In this document: positions 52,460 to 62,200 of the stretch, one piece after another
Position numbering within the stretch: the stretch's first letter is position 1
Layout: every line of letters begins with the position of its first letter
From: QHXN01 sp032162705
GTDB lineage: Bacteria; Acidobacteriota; Blastocatellia; Pyrinomonadales; Pyrinomonadaceae
NCBI GenBank assembly: GCA_032162705.1
Contig: JAVRON010000049.1
Coordinates: 1 to 64,000 of the forward strand
Direction: 5' to 3'
Length of the DNA stretch: 64,000 nucleotides
The notes under the pieces: model-generated
The model's database searches: none
The model's input: only the letters and a program-made list of their open reading frames with translations
What the model was told of the DNA's origin: nothing
Translations under genes and position numbers: made by a program

Positions 52460-53512
52460 ATGAACAGGAAATATCGTGTCGGGATTCTGGGCGCGACGGG
52501 TACGGTCGGGCAGCGTTTCATACAGCTTCTTGAGAACCATCCGCAGTTCGAGGTAACGGCGCTGGCGGCGTCCGACCGCTCGCAGGGTAAGACCTACGCG
52601 GAGGCTTGCGTGTGGCGTCTGCCGGGCGAGATGCCTTTGGCCGTGCGCGGACTCAACGTGCAGTCGCCCGAGCCGCCGATGGATTGCGAGATAGTGTTTT
52701 CGAGTTTGCCGGGCGAGATCGCGCGCGCGACCGAGGAGACTTTCGCGCGTGCGGGCCATGCCGTCATCAGCAACTCTTCGGCGCTCAGGATGGACGAGGA
52801 CGTGCCGCTGCTCATCCCCGAGGTTAATCACGAACATCTGGCGCTGCTCGACTCTCAGAAATCCAAGCGCTCGCTCGGACGCGGGCTGATCGTGACGAAC
52901 CCGAACTGCTCGACCATCGCGCTCGCGCTTGCCCTCGCGCCGCTGCACGCAAGGTTCGGAGTGGAGACGGTCGTGGCGACGACCTTGCAGGCCATCTCCG
53001 GGGCGGGCTACCCCGGCGTGGCCTCGCTCGACATCACGGACAATGTGCTGCCATACATCTCCGGCGAGGAGGAGAAGATCGAGACTGAGTCACAAAAGAT
53101 TCTGGGGCGATATGAAGGTGGGCGCATCGAGCACGCGCCGTTCGCCGTCAGCGCGCAAGTCCATCGTGTCAACGTCACCGACGGTCACATGGTCGCCGCC
53201 CGCGTCAAGCTCGCACGCACGGCCTCGCCCGAAGACGTGCGCGAGGCGTTCGCCTCCTTCCGCTCGCTTCCGCAGGAGCTTGGCTTACACACCGCGCCCC
53301 GTAGTCCTATCCTCGTGCGCGACGAGCCAGACCGTCCGCAGCCACGCCTCGACCGCGACGCAGGGCGCGGCATGAGCATCACGGTGGGCCGCATCCTTCC
53401 CGATAACGTGCTCGACTACCGCTTCGTCGCACTCAGCCACAACACCGTCCGCGGCGCGGCGGGCGCAGCCATTCTCAACGCCGAACTCCTCGTCGCTACC
53501 GGCAGGCTTTGA
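52460..53512 (+). CDS. asd: Aspartate-semialdehyde dehydrogenase
   Basis: The 350-residue NADP enzyme reduces aspartyl phosphate to the semialdehyde, feeding dapA and hom. GILGATGTVGQRFIQLLENH (Rossmann), SSLPGEIARATE, ISNSSALRMDEDVPL, the catalytic cysteine in VTNPNCSTIALAL and the histidine region VHRVNVTDGHMV identify it as the archaeal/fungal-type Asd, which is common outside Proteobacteria. GGAGGATT precedes the ATG. It is the last biosynthetic gene of the cluster; dapF and lysA are not adjacent. Confidence 0.94.
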   Translation: MNRKYRVGILGATGTVGQRFIQLLENHPQFEVTALAASDRSQGKTYAEACVWRLPGEMPLAVRGLNVQSPEPPMDCEIVFSSLPGEIARATEETFARAGHAVISNSSALRMDEDVPLLIPEVNHEHLALLDSQKSKRSLGRGLIVTNPNCSTIALALALAPLHARFGVETVVATTLQAISGAGYPGVASLDITDNVLPYISGEEEKIETESQKILGRYEGGRIEHAPFAVSAQVHRVNVTDGHMVAARVKLARTASPEDVREAFASFRSLPQELGLHTAPRSPILVRDEPDRPQPRLDRDAGRGMSITVGRILPDNVLDYRFVALSHNTVRGAAGAAILNAELLVATGRL

Positions 53513-53580
53513 AGGAATGAAAAGCATCCGTCGCGAGTTTGCTCACGAAGGCGGACGTTTCGTGTGATAGTCTCGGGCGT

Positions 53581-54339
53581 GTGAACCATTGGCAGGAAGT
53601 TGTCATTGCGGCGGCGGCGTTCGCGGCGGGGTTGATCAACTCGATAGCGGGCGGGGGCACGCTCGTCTCTTTCCCCGCGCTGCTGTGGATGGGGCGTAAC
53701 CCTGTGCTTGCGAATGCAACCAGCACGGCGGCGCTGTGGCCTGCGTCGCTCGCGGGCGCTTACGGCTTCCGGCGCGAATTGAAAGGCGGCGCGCGTCTCT
53801 TTCTGCTCTTCGGCGCACCATCGCTCGCGGGCGGCGTCGTCGGCGCGGTGCTGTTGCTGCGCACGCCTTCGACGTTCGCGCGGCTCGTGCCCTTCCTCAT
53901 ACTCTTCGCGACGCTACTGCTCGCCGTACAGGAACCGCTCTCGCGTCGTCTGCGTGGTGCGAACGAGGAGCGAGCGCCTTCGCGTGCGTGGTGGGTTGGA
54001 GCGAGCGTCTTCCAGTTCTTCGTCGGAGTTTATGGCGGCTACTTCGGGGCGGGGATAGGAATTCTGATGCTGGCGGCGCTCGGGCTACTCGGCTTCACCG
54101 ACATACACCGGATGAACGCCTTGAAGAATCTGCTCGCCATCTGCATCAACGGCGTCGCGGCCATCTACTTCATCATGTCGGGCGCGGTCATCTGGTCTGA
54201 CGTGCTCGTGATGACGTTTGCGGCCATCGCGGGCGGCTACTCCGGCGCGCGTCTCGCGTACAAACTTGGCCGACGCTTTGTCCGCCTCGCCGTCATCACC
54301 ATCGGACTGGTGATGAGCATCTCGCTCTTCTTCCGTTGA
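53581..54339 (+). CDS. TauE/SafE family membrane permease
   Basis: The 252-residue integral membrane protein starts at the GTG at 53581 (NHWQEVVIAAAAFAAG); an earlier ATG at 53539 would add 14 polar residues. The family signature AAGLINSIAGGGTLVSFPALL is at the N-terminus. A second half repeats the pattern (FVGVYGGYFGAGIGILMLA). About eight helices are predicted. TSUP proteins carry sulfite, sulfoacetate or other organosulfur anions. No sulfur gene is adjacent except the distant desulfurase-like gene, so the substrate is open. It is a single gene 68 bases after asd, probably with read-through. Confidence 0.9.
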   Translation: MNHWQEVVIAAAAFAAGLINSIAGGGTLVSFPALLWMGRNPVLANATSTAALWPASLAGAYGFRRELKGGARLFLLFGAPSLAGGVVGAVLLLRTPSTFARLVPFLILFATLLLAVQEPLSRRLRGANEERAPSRAWWVGASVFQFFVGVYGGYFGAGIGILMLAALGLLGFTDIHRMNALKNLLAICINGVAAIYFIMSGAVIWSDVLVMTFAAIAGGYSGARLAYKLGRRFVRLAVITIGLVMSISLFFR

Positions 54340-54384
54340 GCTTTAACCCGGACTGATTACTCTGCTTACGTCTGCTCACGAAAA

Positions 54385-54496
54385 GAAAATTAACAGGGAT
54401 GGACAGGATGAACAGGATAGGAAAGGCAGGAGATCAGATTTGAAATCTGAAATCTGAAATCCTTTATCCTGTTCATCCTGTCCATCCCTGTCAATT
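54385..54496. repeat. Inverted AACAGGGATGGACAGGATGAACA repeat (family D, copy 3)
   Basis: TTAACAGGGATGGACAGGAT left, ATCCTGTCCATCCCTGTCAA right, with inner GATTTGAAATCTGAAATC. It lies between convergent permease and metallopeptidase genes. Confidence 0.88.
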
Positions 54497-54513
54497 GCCC
54501 TTCTCTCCACGAC

Positions 54514-55371
54514 TCACAGGCTGCGCGTGCCGAAGGTGTCGCATTGGCGCATGTCGCCCGCGTCGAAGCCGCGTCGGAACCAGCGCGTGCGCTGCTCGGA
54601 GGAACCGTGCGTGAAGGAGTCCGGGACGGCGTAGCCTTGCGCCTCTTTCTGGAGGCGGTCGTCGCCGATGGCCGAGGCGGCGCGCAATGCTTCGTCGAGG
54701 TCACCCGCTTCGAGAATGCCACGCTGCTGCGCGTAGAAGCCCCAGACGCCCGCGTAGCAGTCGGCCTGTAGCTCAAGACGTACGGAGAGCTGATTGGCCT
54801 GCGTCTCGCCCCCACGCCGCTGGAGCGCCGTCACCTTGTCGGAAGTGCCGACAAGTTTCTGGACGTGGTGACCGACCTCGTGCGCGATGACGTAAGCCTG
54901 CGCGAAGTCGCCGGGCGCGTGGAAGCGCGTGCGCAACTCGTCGTAGAAGGAGAGGTCTATGTAAACCTTCTCATCGCCGGGGCAGTAGAAGGGCCCGACC
55001 GATGCGCCCGCCGCACCGCAGGACGATTGCACCTGCTGTGTGAAGAGCACGAGATGCGGCTGTCGATAGGTGCTCCCGTTGCGACGGAAGACTTCGCTCC
55101 ACACGTCCTCCGTGCTCGCCAGCACTTTCTTGACGAAGCGCGACATCTCGTCTTCCTGCTGTGTGGGTGCGCCCGGACGCGAGGTCGTCGCCGGGCCGCT
55201 GGCCGGGCCGCTATCACCGCCGTTGAGCAAACGGCTCGGGTCAACCCCGAAAAGGAGTGCGATGACGGCAATCGCGATAGTCCCGAGTCCGCCCCCGATG
55301 GCAATGCCGCCGCGCCCGATGCCCCGTCGATCTTCTACGTTTCCGCTCTCGCGCTCGTCATCTAAGTTCAT
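54514..55371 (-). CDS. YpfJ-type neutral zinc metallopeptidase
   Basis: The protein is 285 residues from the ATG at 55371; a GTG at 55386 would add five. Glycine-rich basic N-terminus, then one membrane helix (IAIGGGLGTIAIAVIALLFG), a low-complexity S/G/P/T linker and the PF04228 domain. The zinc motif is HEVGHHVQ, with a downstream acidic ligand likely in ELQADCYAGVW. SCGAAGASVGPFYCPGDEKV is the family fingerprint. The catalytic domain should lie outside the membrane. The physiological substrate of this family is not known. AGGTG lies about 12 bases before the ATG. Confidence 0.93.
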   Translation of the reverse strand: MNLDDERESGNVEDRRGIGRGGIAIGGGLGTIAIAVIALLFGVDPSRLLNGGDSGPASGPATTSRPGAPTQQEDEMSRFVKKVLASTEDVWSEVFRRNGSTYRQPHLVLFTQQVQSSCGAAGASVGPFYCPGDEKVYIDLSFYDELRTRFHAPGDFAQAYVIAHEVGHHVQKLVGTSDKVTALQRRGGETQANQLSVRLELQADCYAGVWGFYAQQRGILEAGDLDEALRAASAIGDDRLQKEAQGYAVPDSFTHGSSEQRTRWFRRGFDAGDMRQCDTFGTRSL

Positions 55372-55528
55372 ACCTTTGCTGTTCACCTCCGCTTGAGATA
55401 CTCACCCTTAACTCGCACCTGCTTGACCTTCGGCGAATCCGGACGACACCGCTCGCCGGAGTCTCGTCGGTCGCTGCACCTGAGGGGATGATTACGGGAA
55501 ACGATACCACTTCAAAAGCAATAACGCC

Positions 55529-57136
55529 TTAGCGCCCTTCGCGTACGGGCGCGGGCGGAGGCGGAGGCTCGCCCTTCTCCAGTTCCTTCTCTCCGCCGCC
55601 CTTGTTGAGCTTGTACGCGCGTATAAAGAGCGCGAGCGCTATCCACATACCAAAGAAGGCGAGCGGGTATGTGACGGCGCGCGGCCACTTGACGGCGATG
55701 AATGAGAGCAGCAGCAGAAGCCCCGCGACATAGGCCATGATGTAAGCCTCGGCAGCGCCGAGCACGCGACGGTTGGTGATGGCCGCGCCGACGGCGCTGC
55801 TGATGCCGATGGCCCCTGCCGCCGCGCGTGAAGCCTTCCCGCGACGACTGCTCCGGCCCTTGCGTCGGCTCTTCGGCTCGGGACCGCTGATGGGTCTGAC
55901 GCGTCGGTGTTTGCTCAGGACGATCTCGGTCGAGTGTTCGAGGTCTTGGCAGTACATCTCCTGCATCCGGCGCGCGAACTCCTCGTCCTCCACGGTCACG
56001 TCCAGTTCCCAGTTGCCCATCCAGCTCGCGACGTTGAGATTCGTCGAGCCGACGCGCGCCCATTTGCCGTCAACCACCGAGGTCTTCGCGTGAATCATTG
56101 AGCCGTCCCACTCGAAGACGCGCACGCCCCCCTCCAAGAGCGCGCGATAGTTCGCACGCGACAAGGCACTGACGACGGGGATATCGCTCGCGCTCGGCAC
56201 GAGCAGGCGCACGTCCACGCCGTCCTGCGCCGCCGCGCGCAAAGACTGCACGTACATCGTCGTCCCGACGAAGTATGCGTCCGTCAGCCAGAGGTACTCG
56301 CGCGCGCCCGCGGCGACGAGCTGTTCGAGCCGGTAGAGTCCCACGGTGTTCGGCTCGGTCGCGATAACACGCACGGCCGTCTGGCCTCCCTGCGGGATGC
56401 CGTCGCGCTCGGGTAAGTCTTCACGCGCAATCTTCTCTCCGCACGCAGTCTCCCACACACGCGCGAATGCCGCGTCCATGTCGGCCACCGCGGGCCCGCG
56501 TATCTCGACACCCGTGTCGCGCCACGGCTCGATCTTCTTCTCGGGGCGGCCCACCCAATCGCGCCCGACGCAGAGACCCATGACGAAGCCCACCTGCCCG
56601 TCAACGGAAATCATCTTGCGATGGTCTCGGTTGAACCAGCCGAAAGGTTCGTCCCATCGCGGTGGGTTGAAGCCGCGCACCTCGACACCCGCGTCGCGCA
56701 AGTGCCGCCAGAAGCCGCGCGAGGTCTTGCCGACTGCCCCCAGCCAGTCGTAGACGAGGCGGACTCTGACGCCCTCGCGCGCCTTCTGACAGAGAGCCTC
56801 GGCGAACTCACGACCTACGTCGTCCTCGTGAATGATAAAGCTCTCGAAGTGTATCGAGCGTGTGGCCGAGCCGATGGCTTCGAGCCACGCCGGGTAGTTC
56901 TCCTCCGCATCCTTCAGCAGACGCACGCCGTTGCCGCGCACGAGCGGCGCACCCGTCGCGCGTGCGTACGCCTGCTCGACGATGCGGCGCGTCGGCGAGC
57001 GCACGGCGTGCTCGGCTTCCTCAATCTGCTCGGTCTGCAACAACTCAGTCGTCACGGCTCGTGTCAATCTTACCGGGCACACCTTCGGACTTCTGTGTCC
57101 GAGAGCAAACAAATCTGTTGCGGGGGCGAGAGGCAA
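55529..57136 (-). CDS. Phospholipase D/cardiolipin synthase-like protein with C-terminal membrane helices
   Basis: The protein is up to 535 residues; no ATG occurs near the N-terminus, so the start (perhaps internal GTG/TTG) is uncertain. Two HKD motifs are present: DHRKMISVDGQVGFVMG and IHAKTSVVDGKWARVGSTNL, both with the HxK and following D, so activity is likely. It lacks the N-terminal two-helix anchor of Cls. Instead the last about 120 residues after a basic linker (KSRRKGRSSRRGKASRA) hold about three hydrophobic segments. A proline-rich tail (EPPPPPAPVREG) ends it. The likely role is phospholipid transphosphatidylation at the membrane; substrate unproven. Confidence 0.87.
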   Translation of the reverse strand: MPLAPATDLFALGHRSPKVCPVRLTRAVTTELLQTEQIEEAEHAVRSPTRRIVEQAYARATGAPLVRGNGVRLLKDAEENYPAWLEAIGSATRSIHFESFIIHEDDVGREFAEALCQKAREGVRVRLVYDWLGAVGKTSRGFWRHLRDAGVEVRGFNPPRWDEPFGWFNRDHRKMISVDGQVGFVMGLCVGRDWVGRPEKKIEPWRDTGVEIRGPAVADMDAAFARVWETACGEKIAREDLPERDGIPQGGQTAVRVIATEPNTVGLYRLEQLVAAGAREYLWLTDAYFVGTTMYVQSLRAAAQDGVDVRLLVPSASDIPVVSALSRANYRALLEGGVRVFEWDGSMIHAKTSVVDGKWARVGSTNLNVASWMGNWELDVTVEDEEFARRMQEMYCQDLEHSTEIVLSKHRRVRPISGPEPKSRRKGRSSRRGKASRAAAGAIGISSAVGAAITNRRVLGAAEAYIMAYVAGLLLLLSFIAVKWPRAVTYPLAFFGMWIALALFIRAYKLNKGGGEKELEKGEPPPPPAPVREGR

Positions 57137-57221
57137 ACATCATAGCGCGTTTTGCTTCCGGCCCGCGCATGAAGGTGGGGCAAAAAGCCGGACGGGCCTG
57201 CGGCCTTCTCACCATAGCAAT

Positions 57222-57372
57222 GTTCACTTGAGTGTAACGAACGGTGCGTTCACCGCAGAGGCGCTGAGGACGCAGAGGGGCGCAGAGAGTTGCATCCCTC
57301 TGCGAGTCTCAGCGTTCTCAGCGCCTCTGCGGTGAACTGTGCTTACATCACATTCAAGTGAAAGGTGCTCTA
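57222..57372. repeat. Composite repeat: outer TTCACTTGA arms around a family A element (copy 3)
   Basis: The inner family A inverted repeat (57246-57336; GTTCACCGCAGAGGCGCTGA and its mirror) is enclosed by ATGTTCACTTGAGTGTAACG on the left and CATTCAAGTGAAAGGTGCTC on the right. The same outer arms recur at 58999 and 62241. Confidence 0.85.
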
Positions 57373-57429
57373 AAGGGCTTCTCTGCCTTCTCGGCGAAAT
57401 GTGCGAAGTACCTGCCGGTTCATGTTAGC

Positions 57430-58269
57430 ATGCGCGGGATGCGACGAATCGAGACTGCCGAACTGTTTCTACCGCTCCAGCGAGAGCTGGTTTCGCTCTT
57501 GCGCGGTCTCGACGAATCCGACTGGACGCGCCCGACGTTGGCACGGCAATGGGTCGTCAAGGATATCGCCGCGCATCTGCTCGACACAGACTTGCGGAGG
57601 CTTTCGTCCCTGCGTGACGGGTATCGTCCGGCCCCGCCTTCGGAAAAGATTGGCGGCTATACGGAACTGGTCGCCTTCCTCAATCGACTGAACGCGTCCT
57701 GGGTGGAGGTGGCCGGACGACTCAGCCCGCGTGTGCTCGTCTCTCTGCTCGAATGGAGCGGCCCGCAGGTGGCGCAACTCTTCGCCTCGCTCCCGCCCGA
57801 CGACACGGCGATGATCCCCGTCGCGTGGGCGGGTGAGGAGCGCTCGACCAACTGGATGGACACGGGTCGCGAGTACACAGAGAAGTGGCACCATCAGGCG
57901 CAGATCAGGGACGCGGTCGGTGCTCCGCCGCTCGCCGGTCGTCGTTGGCTGGGCCCCGTCCTCGAGCTTTCGATGTACGCGCTGCCACACGCCTTCCGCG
58001 ACACGTCCGCGCCGCCGGGCAGCACTCTCAACATCAACATTGAGGGCGAGGCCGGGGAACTGTGGCACATCGTCAGGGAAGATGATGCCTGGAAGCTGCG
58101 CGAAGGCGAAGCATCCCACACGACGGCCAGCGTACGGCTTGACGCGGAGACGGCGTGGCGGCTCTTCTTCAACGCGCTCGGCAGCGATGAGGCCGAGCGA
58201 CGTGTCGAGGTCGCGGGCGATGAAGGGCTGTGTGCCGTCTTCCTCAAAGTCAGGTCTGTGATGGTGTAA
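57430..58269 (+). CDS. DinB/MDMPI-fold protein (maleylpyruvate isomerase N-terminal type)
   Basis: The protein is 279 residues from the ATG at 57430 (57439 also possible); the in-frame GTG at 57358 lies in the composite repeat and is rejected. The N-terminal half has the four-helix DinB/MDMPI pattern: LLRGLDESDWTRPTLARQWV, then the metal-ligand-like VKDIAAHLLDTD and EYTEKWHHQAQIRDAVG. These supply three spaced histidines that usually bind a divalent metal. The C-terminal half resembles the SCP2-like/MDMPI C-terminal domain. Members act as thiol-dependent isomerases or transferases; the specific reaction is not predictable. Confidence 0.82.
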   Translation: MRGMRRIETAELFLPLQRELVSLLRGLDESDWTRPTLARQWVVKDIAAHLLDTDLRRLSSLRDGYRPAPPSEKIGGYTELVAFLNRLNASWVEVAGRLSPRVLVSLLEWSGPQVAQLFASLPPDDTAMIPVAWAGEERSTNWMDTGREYTEKWHHQAQIRDAVGAPPLAGRRWLGPVLELSMYALPHAFRDTSAPPGSTLNINIEGEAGELWHIVREDDAWKLREGEASHTTASVRLDAETAWRLFFNALGSDEAERRVEVAGDEGLCAVFLKVRSVMV

Positions 58270-58323
58270 GAGCTTCCTGTTTGAAATCGAACTCAGCCGA
58301 TTCCGGTGCGCGCAAAAAAATTC

Positions 58324-58827
58324 ATGACGAACACGCAAACGCCGACCGACGAAGCGGACTTTCATTACATGCGCCGCGCCATCCAACTCGCGCTCGAAGC
58401 GGAGGAGCGCGGCAACCTCCCCGTGGGCGCGGTCGTCACGCTGAACGGCGAGGTCGTCGCCGAGGCGGGCAACAGTGTGCTCGTGCCCATCTACGATCCG
58501 GGGCGACACGCCGAAGTCGAAGCGTTGGCACGCGTCCCCGCGAGCCTCTGGCCGCGCAGTCGTGAGATGACCGTCTATACGACGCTCGAACCCTGCGTGA
58601 TGTGCGCGGGCGCGGCGCTCCTGCACGGCTTGGGGCGTGTCGTCTTCGGCGCGCTCGACCATACGGGCGGCGCGGGCGAACTCCTCGCGCACCTTCCGCG
58701 TTACTACGAAGGCGGTGCGGGCGTGCCACTCTGGATGGGCCCGCTGATGCCGGAGCTGTGCGACCCGCTCCTGCGCCGCGTGCTTGAACGCTTCGACGCG
58801 CTGCCCTGTGGGAAGAGCCAGTTTTAA
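58324..58827 (+). CDS. Nucleoside deaminase, zinc-dependent CMP/dCMP-type fold
   Basis: The 167-residue protein starts at the ATG at 58324; a GTG at 58306 would add six residues. Zinc-site motifs are HAEVEAL (His and catalytic Glu) and TLEPCVMCAGA (two Cys), as in TadA, guanine deaminase and related enzymes. GNLPVGAVVTLNGEVVAEA precedes them. The C-terminus is longer and more acidic/aromatic (HLPRYYEGGAGVPLWMG) than classical TadA, so tRNA adenosine deamination is possible but not certain. It follows the MDMPI gene by 54 bases, possibly in one operon. Confidence 0.87.
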   Translation: MTNTQTPTDEADFHYMRRAIQLALEAEERGNLPVGAVVTLNGEVVAEAGNSVLVPIYDPGRHAEVEALARVPASLWPRSREMTVYTTLEPCVMCAGAALLHGLGRVVFGALDHTGGAGELLAHLPRYYEGGAGVPLWMGPLMPELCDPLLRRVLERFDALPCGKSQF

Positions 58828-59207
58828 GGCGGGCGCATGAACTCCGCCTGAATTGTCAGCCGCCCGCGTCAGTTATTTCGTTGACAGTTGGCCGGGCGTC
58901 TCATTAACATCTGCCGACTCGTTCGGAACACGACCAACGCGCCGCCGGGCTGTTCGGTCGCTTTTCCATACCCTCGCAGTCAAGAAGTAAAGAGAACTAG
59001 AGCACCTTTCACTTGAGAGTAATGTGAGCACAGTTCACCGCAGAGGCGCTGAGGACGCGGAGGAGGCGCAGAGTAATTCAAGTCTCTGCGAGTCTCTGCG
59101 TCTTCAGCGCCTCTGCGGTGAATCACCTTTTACTCTACGCTCAAGTGAAAATTGCTATAAGCCCTTTCGCGTTCGCGCGAACACCCGCTGAAGAACAGGA
59201 GAAGAAT
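58828..59207. other. Long leader of the TonB receptor gene
   Basis: 380 bases without a gene. The second half is the composite repeat at 58999-59156. Bases 58828-58998 show no convincing ORF or hairpin. TATAAG at about 59155 could be a -10 for the receptor, but there is no clear -35. Confidence 0.5.
58999..59156. repeat. Composite repeat: outer TCACTTGA arms around a family A element (copy 4)
   Basis: TAGAGCACCTTTCACTTGAG and AGTAAT left, TTACTCTACGCTCAAGTGAA right, enclosing GTTCACCGCAGAGGCGCTGA and its mirror (59033-59123). It is directly upstream of the TonB receptor gene. Confidence 0.85.
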
Positions 59208-62200
59208 ATGCGTTCCCTATCTCGTCGGAAGTCCCCCGCGTCTCTCTTGAGAATCGCCTTCGCCTTTTTGCTCCTCACGCTCTGCGCCTCCGGCTCGCTC
59301 GCGCAGACGCAGATCACCACGGGCGTCATTCAAGGGACGGTCGAAGACGCACAGGGCGCGGTCGTGCCCGGCGCAAACGTCGAGGTGCGAAATGTTGACA
59401 CCAACCTGACGAGAACTCTTGCGACGGACGACAGCGGGCGCTTCGTCTTTCTGCAACTCCCGCCGGGCCCTTACACGCTGACGGCATCGAAGCAGGGCTT
59501 CGCCACGCTCAAGCAGGAGCAGTTCACGCTCACCGTCGGGCAGTCGGCAAACCTCGACCTCAAGATGAAAGTCTCGGGCGTCTCGGAGACGATTACGGTC
59601 TCGGCTGTCCAGACCGTTGACACCGCGAGCACGCAGACCAGCACGACCATCGAGGAACGCTCGGTCGCGAACCTTCCTGTCCTGGGTCGTAAGTTTGAAG
59701 ACCTCCTGACGCTGACGCCGAACGTCGCCATCACACAGGGACCCGACGGCGACGAGATCAACTTCGCGGGCCAGCGCGGCGTCTTCAACAACATCAGCCT
59801 CGACGGCGGCGACTACATGAACGGCTTCTTCGGCGAGCAGGCGGGCGGCCAGCGCGCCGCCATCGACATTCCGCTCGATGCCGTCAAGGAGTTTCAGGTC
59901 GTCGCCACGGGCGCGACCGCCGAGTTCGGGCGCACCGCCGGAGGCGTCGTCAACGTCGTCACCAAGTCCGGCACGAACGAGTTTCACGGGAACCTTTTCC
60001 ACTTCCAGCGACTCGAAGCCTTAACGGCGCACACCTCCGACGGCAAGCCTTTGAAGGACTTTCACCGCGAGCAGTTCGGCGGCAACGTCGGCGGCCCCAT
60101 CAAGAAAGATAAGGCGTTCTTCTTCGTCGCCTACGAGCAGATATTCGAGAACCTGACGCGCGCCAATCTCTCCGAGCCTATCGGCCCGACGGCCTGCCCC
60201 GTCCAGTCGCCGACCATCGCGGCCAACGAGGCGCTCATCAACTCGAATGAAGACTGCCAGCGTCTCGCGCTCATCGGCTTCATCCGCACGACACGCAAAC
60301 AGGAAGAGGGCTTGCCCATCAAGCGCCCCGTCCGCAACTCGGCCATCCTCGGCAAGGTGGACTTTGAGCTGAACGCAAACAATCACCTCACGCTCTCACA
60401 CAACTTCGACTATTCAAAGAACGAGAACCAGACTTTCGACGTGGCGACCTACGGCAACTCTGCCAACGGCATCGAAGGGCCGTCGAAGATTCACGCCTTC
60501 AATGCCAATCTTTTCTCGACGCTCTCGCCGACGAAGGTCAACGAGCTGCACTTCACATACGGGCGCGAGGTGCGTCCGCGCGCGGCCACGCCGTCGAACG
60601 TCCCCGCCGACACGGCGATGGGCTTCGCCACCACCTTCCGCTTCGGCAATCCCTTCTTCCTTGCTCCGGGCGTTGACGAGACGTTCTGGCGCACGCAAAT
60701 CAAGGACAACTTCACCATCGTCGCGGGCGACCACACCGCAAAGCTCGGCGGCGAATGGGTACATAGTCTCAACTCGCAGGTCTTCCGAGGCTTCTTCGAG
60801 GGGCGCTATATCTTCGACAGCGTCGCGGGCTTCCTGCGCTACGCGTCGCCCAACGCCTCGGGCGGATTCGGCCCCGCAACCGTCGGCTGCTCGAACGGCA
60901 CGTACGTGACGGCCCCTGCCGCGTGTCCCGCCGGGACGACGGCGACGGGCGGCCCGCTGCTTCTATACCTTCAGGGCGCGGGCTTGACGGGCCCTGCGAC
61001 CGACGCCGCGGGGTTCTCAAAAGTCTCGAACGAAGACCTCGCGCTCTTCGCACAGGACTCCTGGAAGATTCGCCCGAACTTCACCGCGAGCTACGGTCTG
61101 CGCTGGGAGGCGCAAATCTTTCCCTCGCCGGTCGTCGATCCTTCAAAGACGGCTTACGGAATTTTCCTGAACGACCCGCGCTTCCCCTCCAACGGCACAC
61201 TGCCGAGTCCGAAGAAGGAGTTCCAGCCGCGCGTCGGCTTCGCGTGGGACATCGGCTCGAACGGTCGTTCGGTCTTGCGCGCCAACTACGGTATCTACTA
61301 CGCGCGCCAGAACATGCTAAGCCAAGTCGGCTCGATCACCACGAATGGCGTGCAGCAGCAGACCATCTTCCTGAACACGCCCATCATCGCCTCGGGCGTT
61401 CCGGGCCCCACATGGCCCGGTCTGCTCACGCCGCCCTCGACCGTGACGCCCTGCACGGCGGGCGCTGTGACGAACCCGTTCCCATGCTTTACGGGCGTGC
61501 GAGTCTTCAGCCGCGACTACGCCAACCCGCGCGTCTATACGACGAACGTCGCCTTCGAGCAGGAACTGGCTCACAACCTTTCAATCTACTTCGACTTCAC
61601 GCACGCAAAGGGCGTCCACATGACGCGCTTCCTCAACGTCAATCGCAATAACTTCTTCAGCCCCTTCCTCGGCGAAGTGATGGTCACGAGCGCCAACGGC
61701 AAGTCGCTCTATCGCGGCTTCACCGTCGGGATGCGCAAGCGCTTCAGCCGCCACTACCAGTTCGAGTGGAACTACGTCCTGTCGAAAGACCTCGACGACG
61801 ACTCAAACGAGCGCGACCCGTTCACCGACCGCGCCTTCGACATCAACAACCTCCAGCTTGACTACGCTCTTTCAGACCGGGACATTCGCCACCGCTTCAA
61901 CTTCTACTCGAACGTCGAGATACCCGGCGGCTTCGAGTTGAACGCGCGCGTGCAGGCACACACGGCGCAGCCGATCACGCCCGTCGTGCGTACCGCCACA
62001 AACCGCAACAGCCTGCGCAAGAACAATGAGTTCTCCTCCTTCGACTGGCGCTTGCAGCGGCCCTTCCACTTTGGCGACGACTACGCCGTCATCCCCATCG
62101 TCGAGATGTTCAATACCTTCAACACAGAGAACAACATCAACCCGCTCGTCACGCCGGGGCTTTTCAACTTCGACGGCTTCCTGCGACAGGGCGTCGGCGA

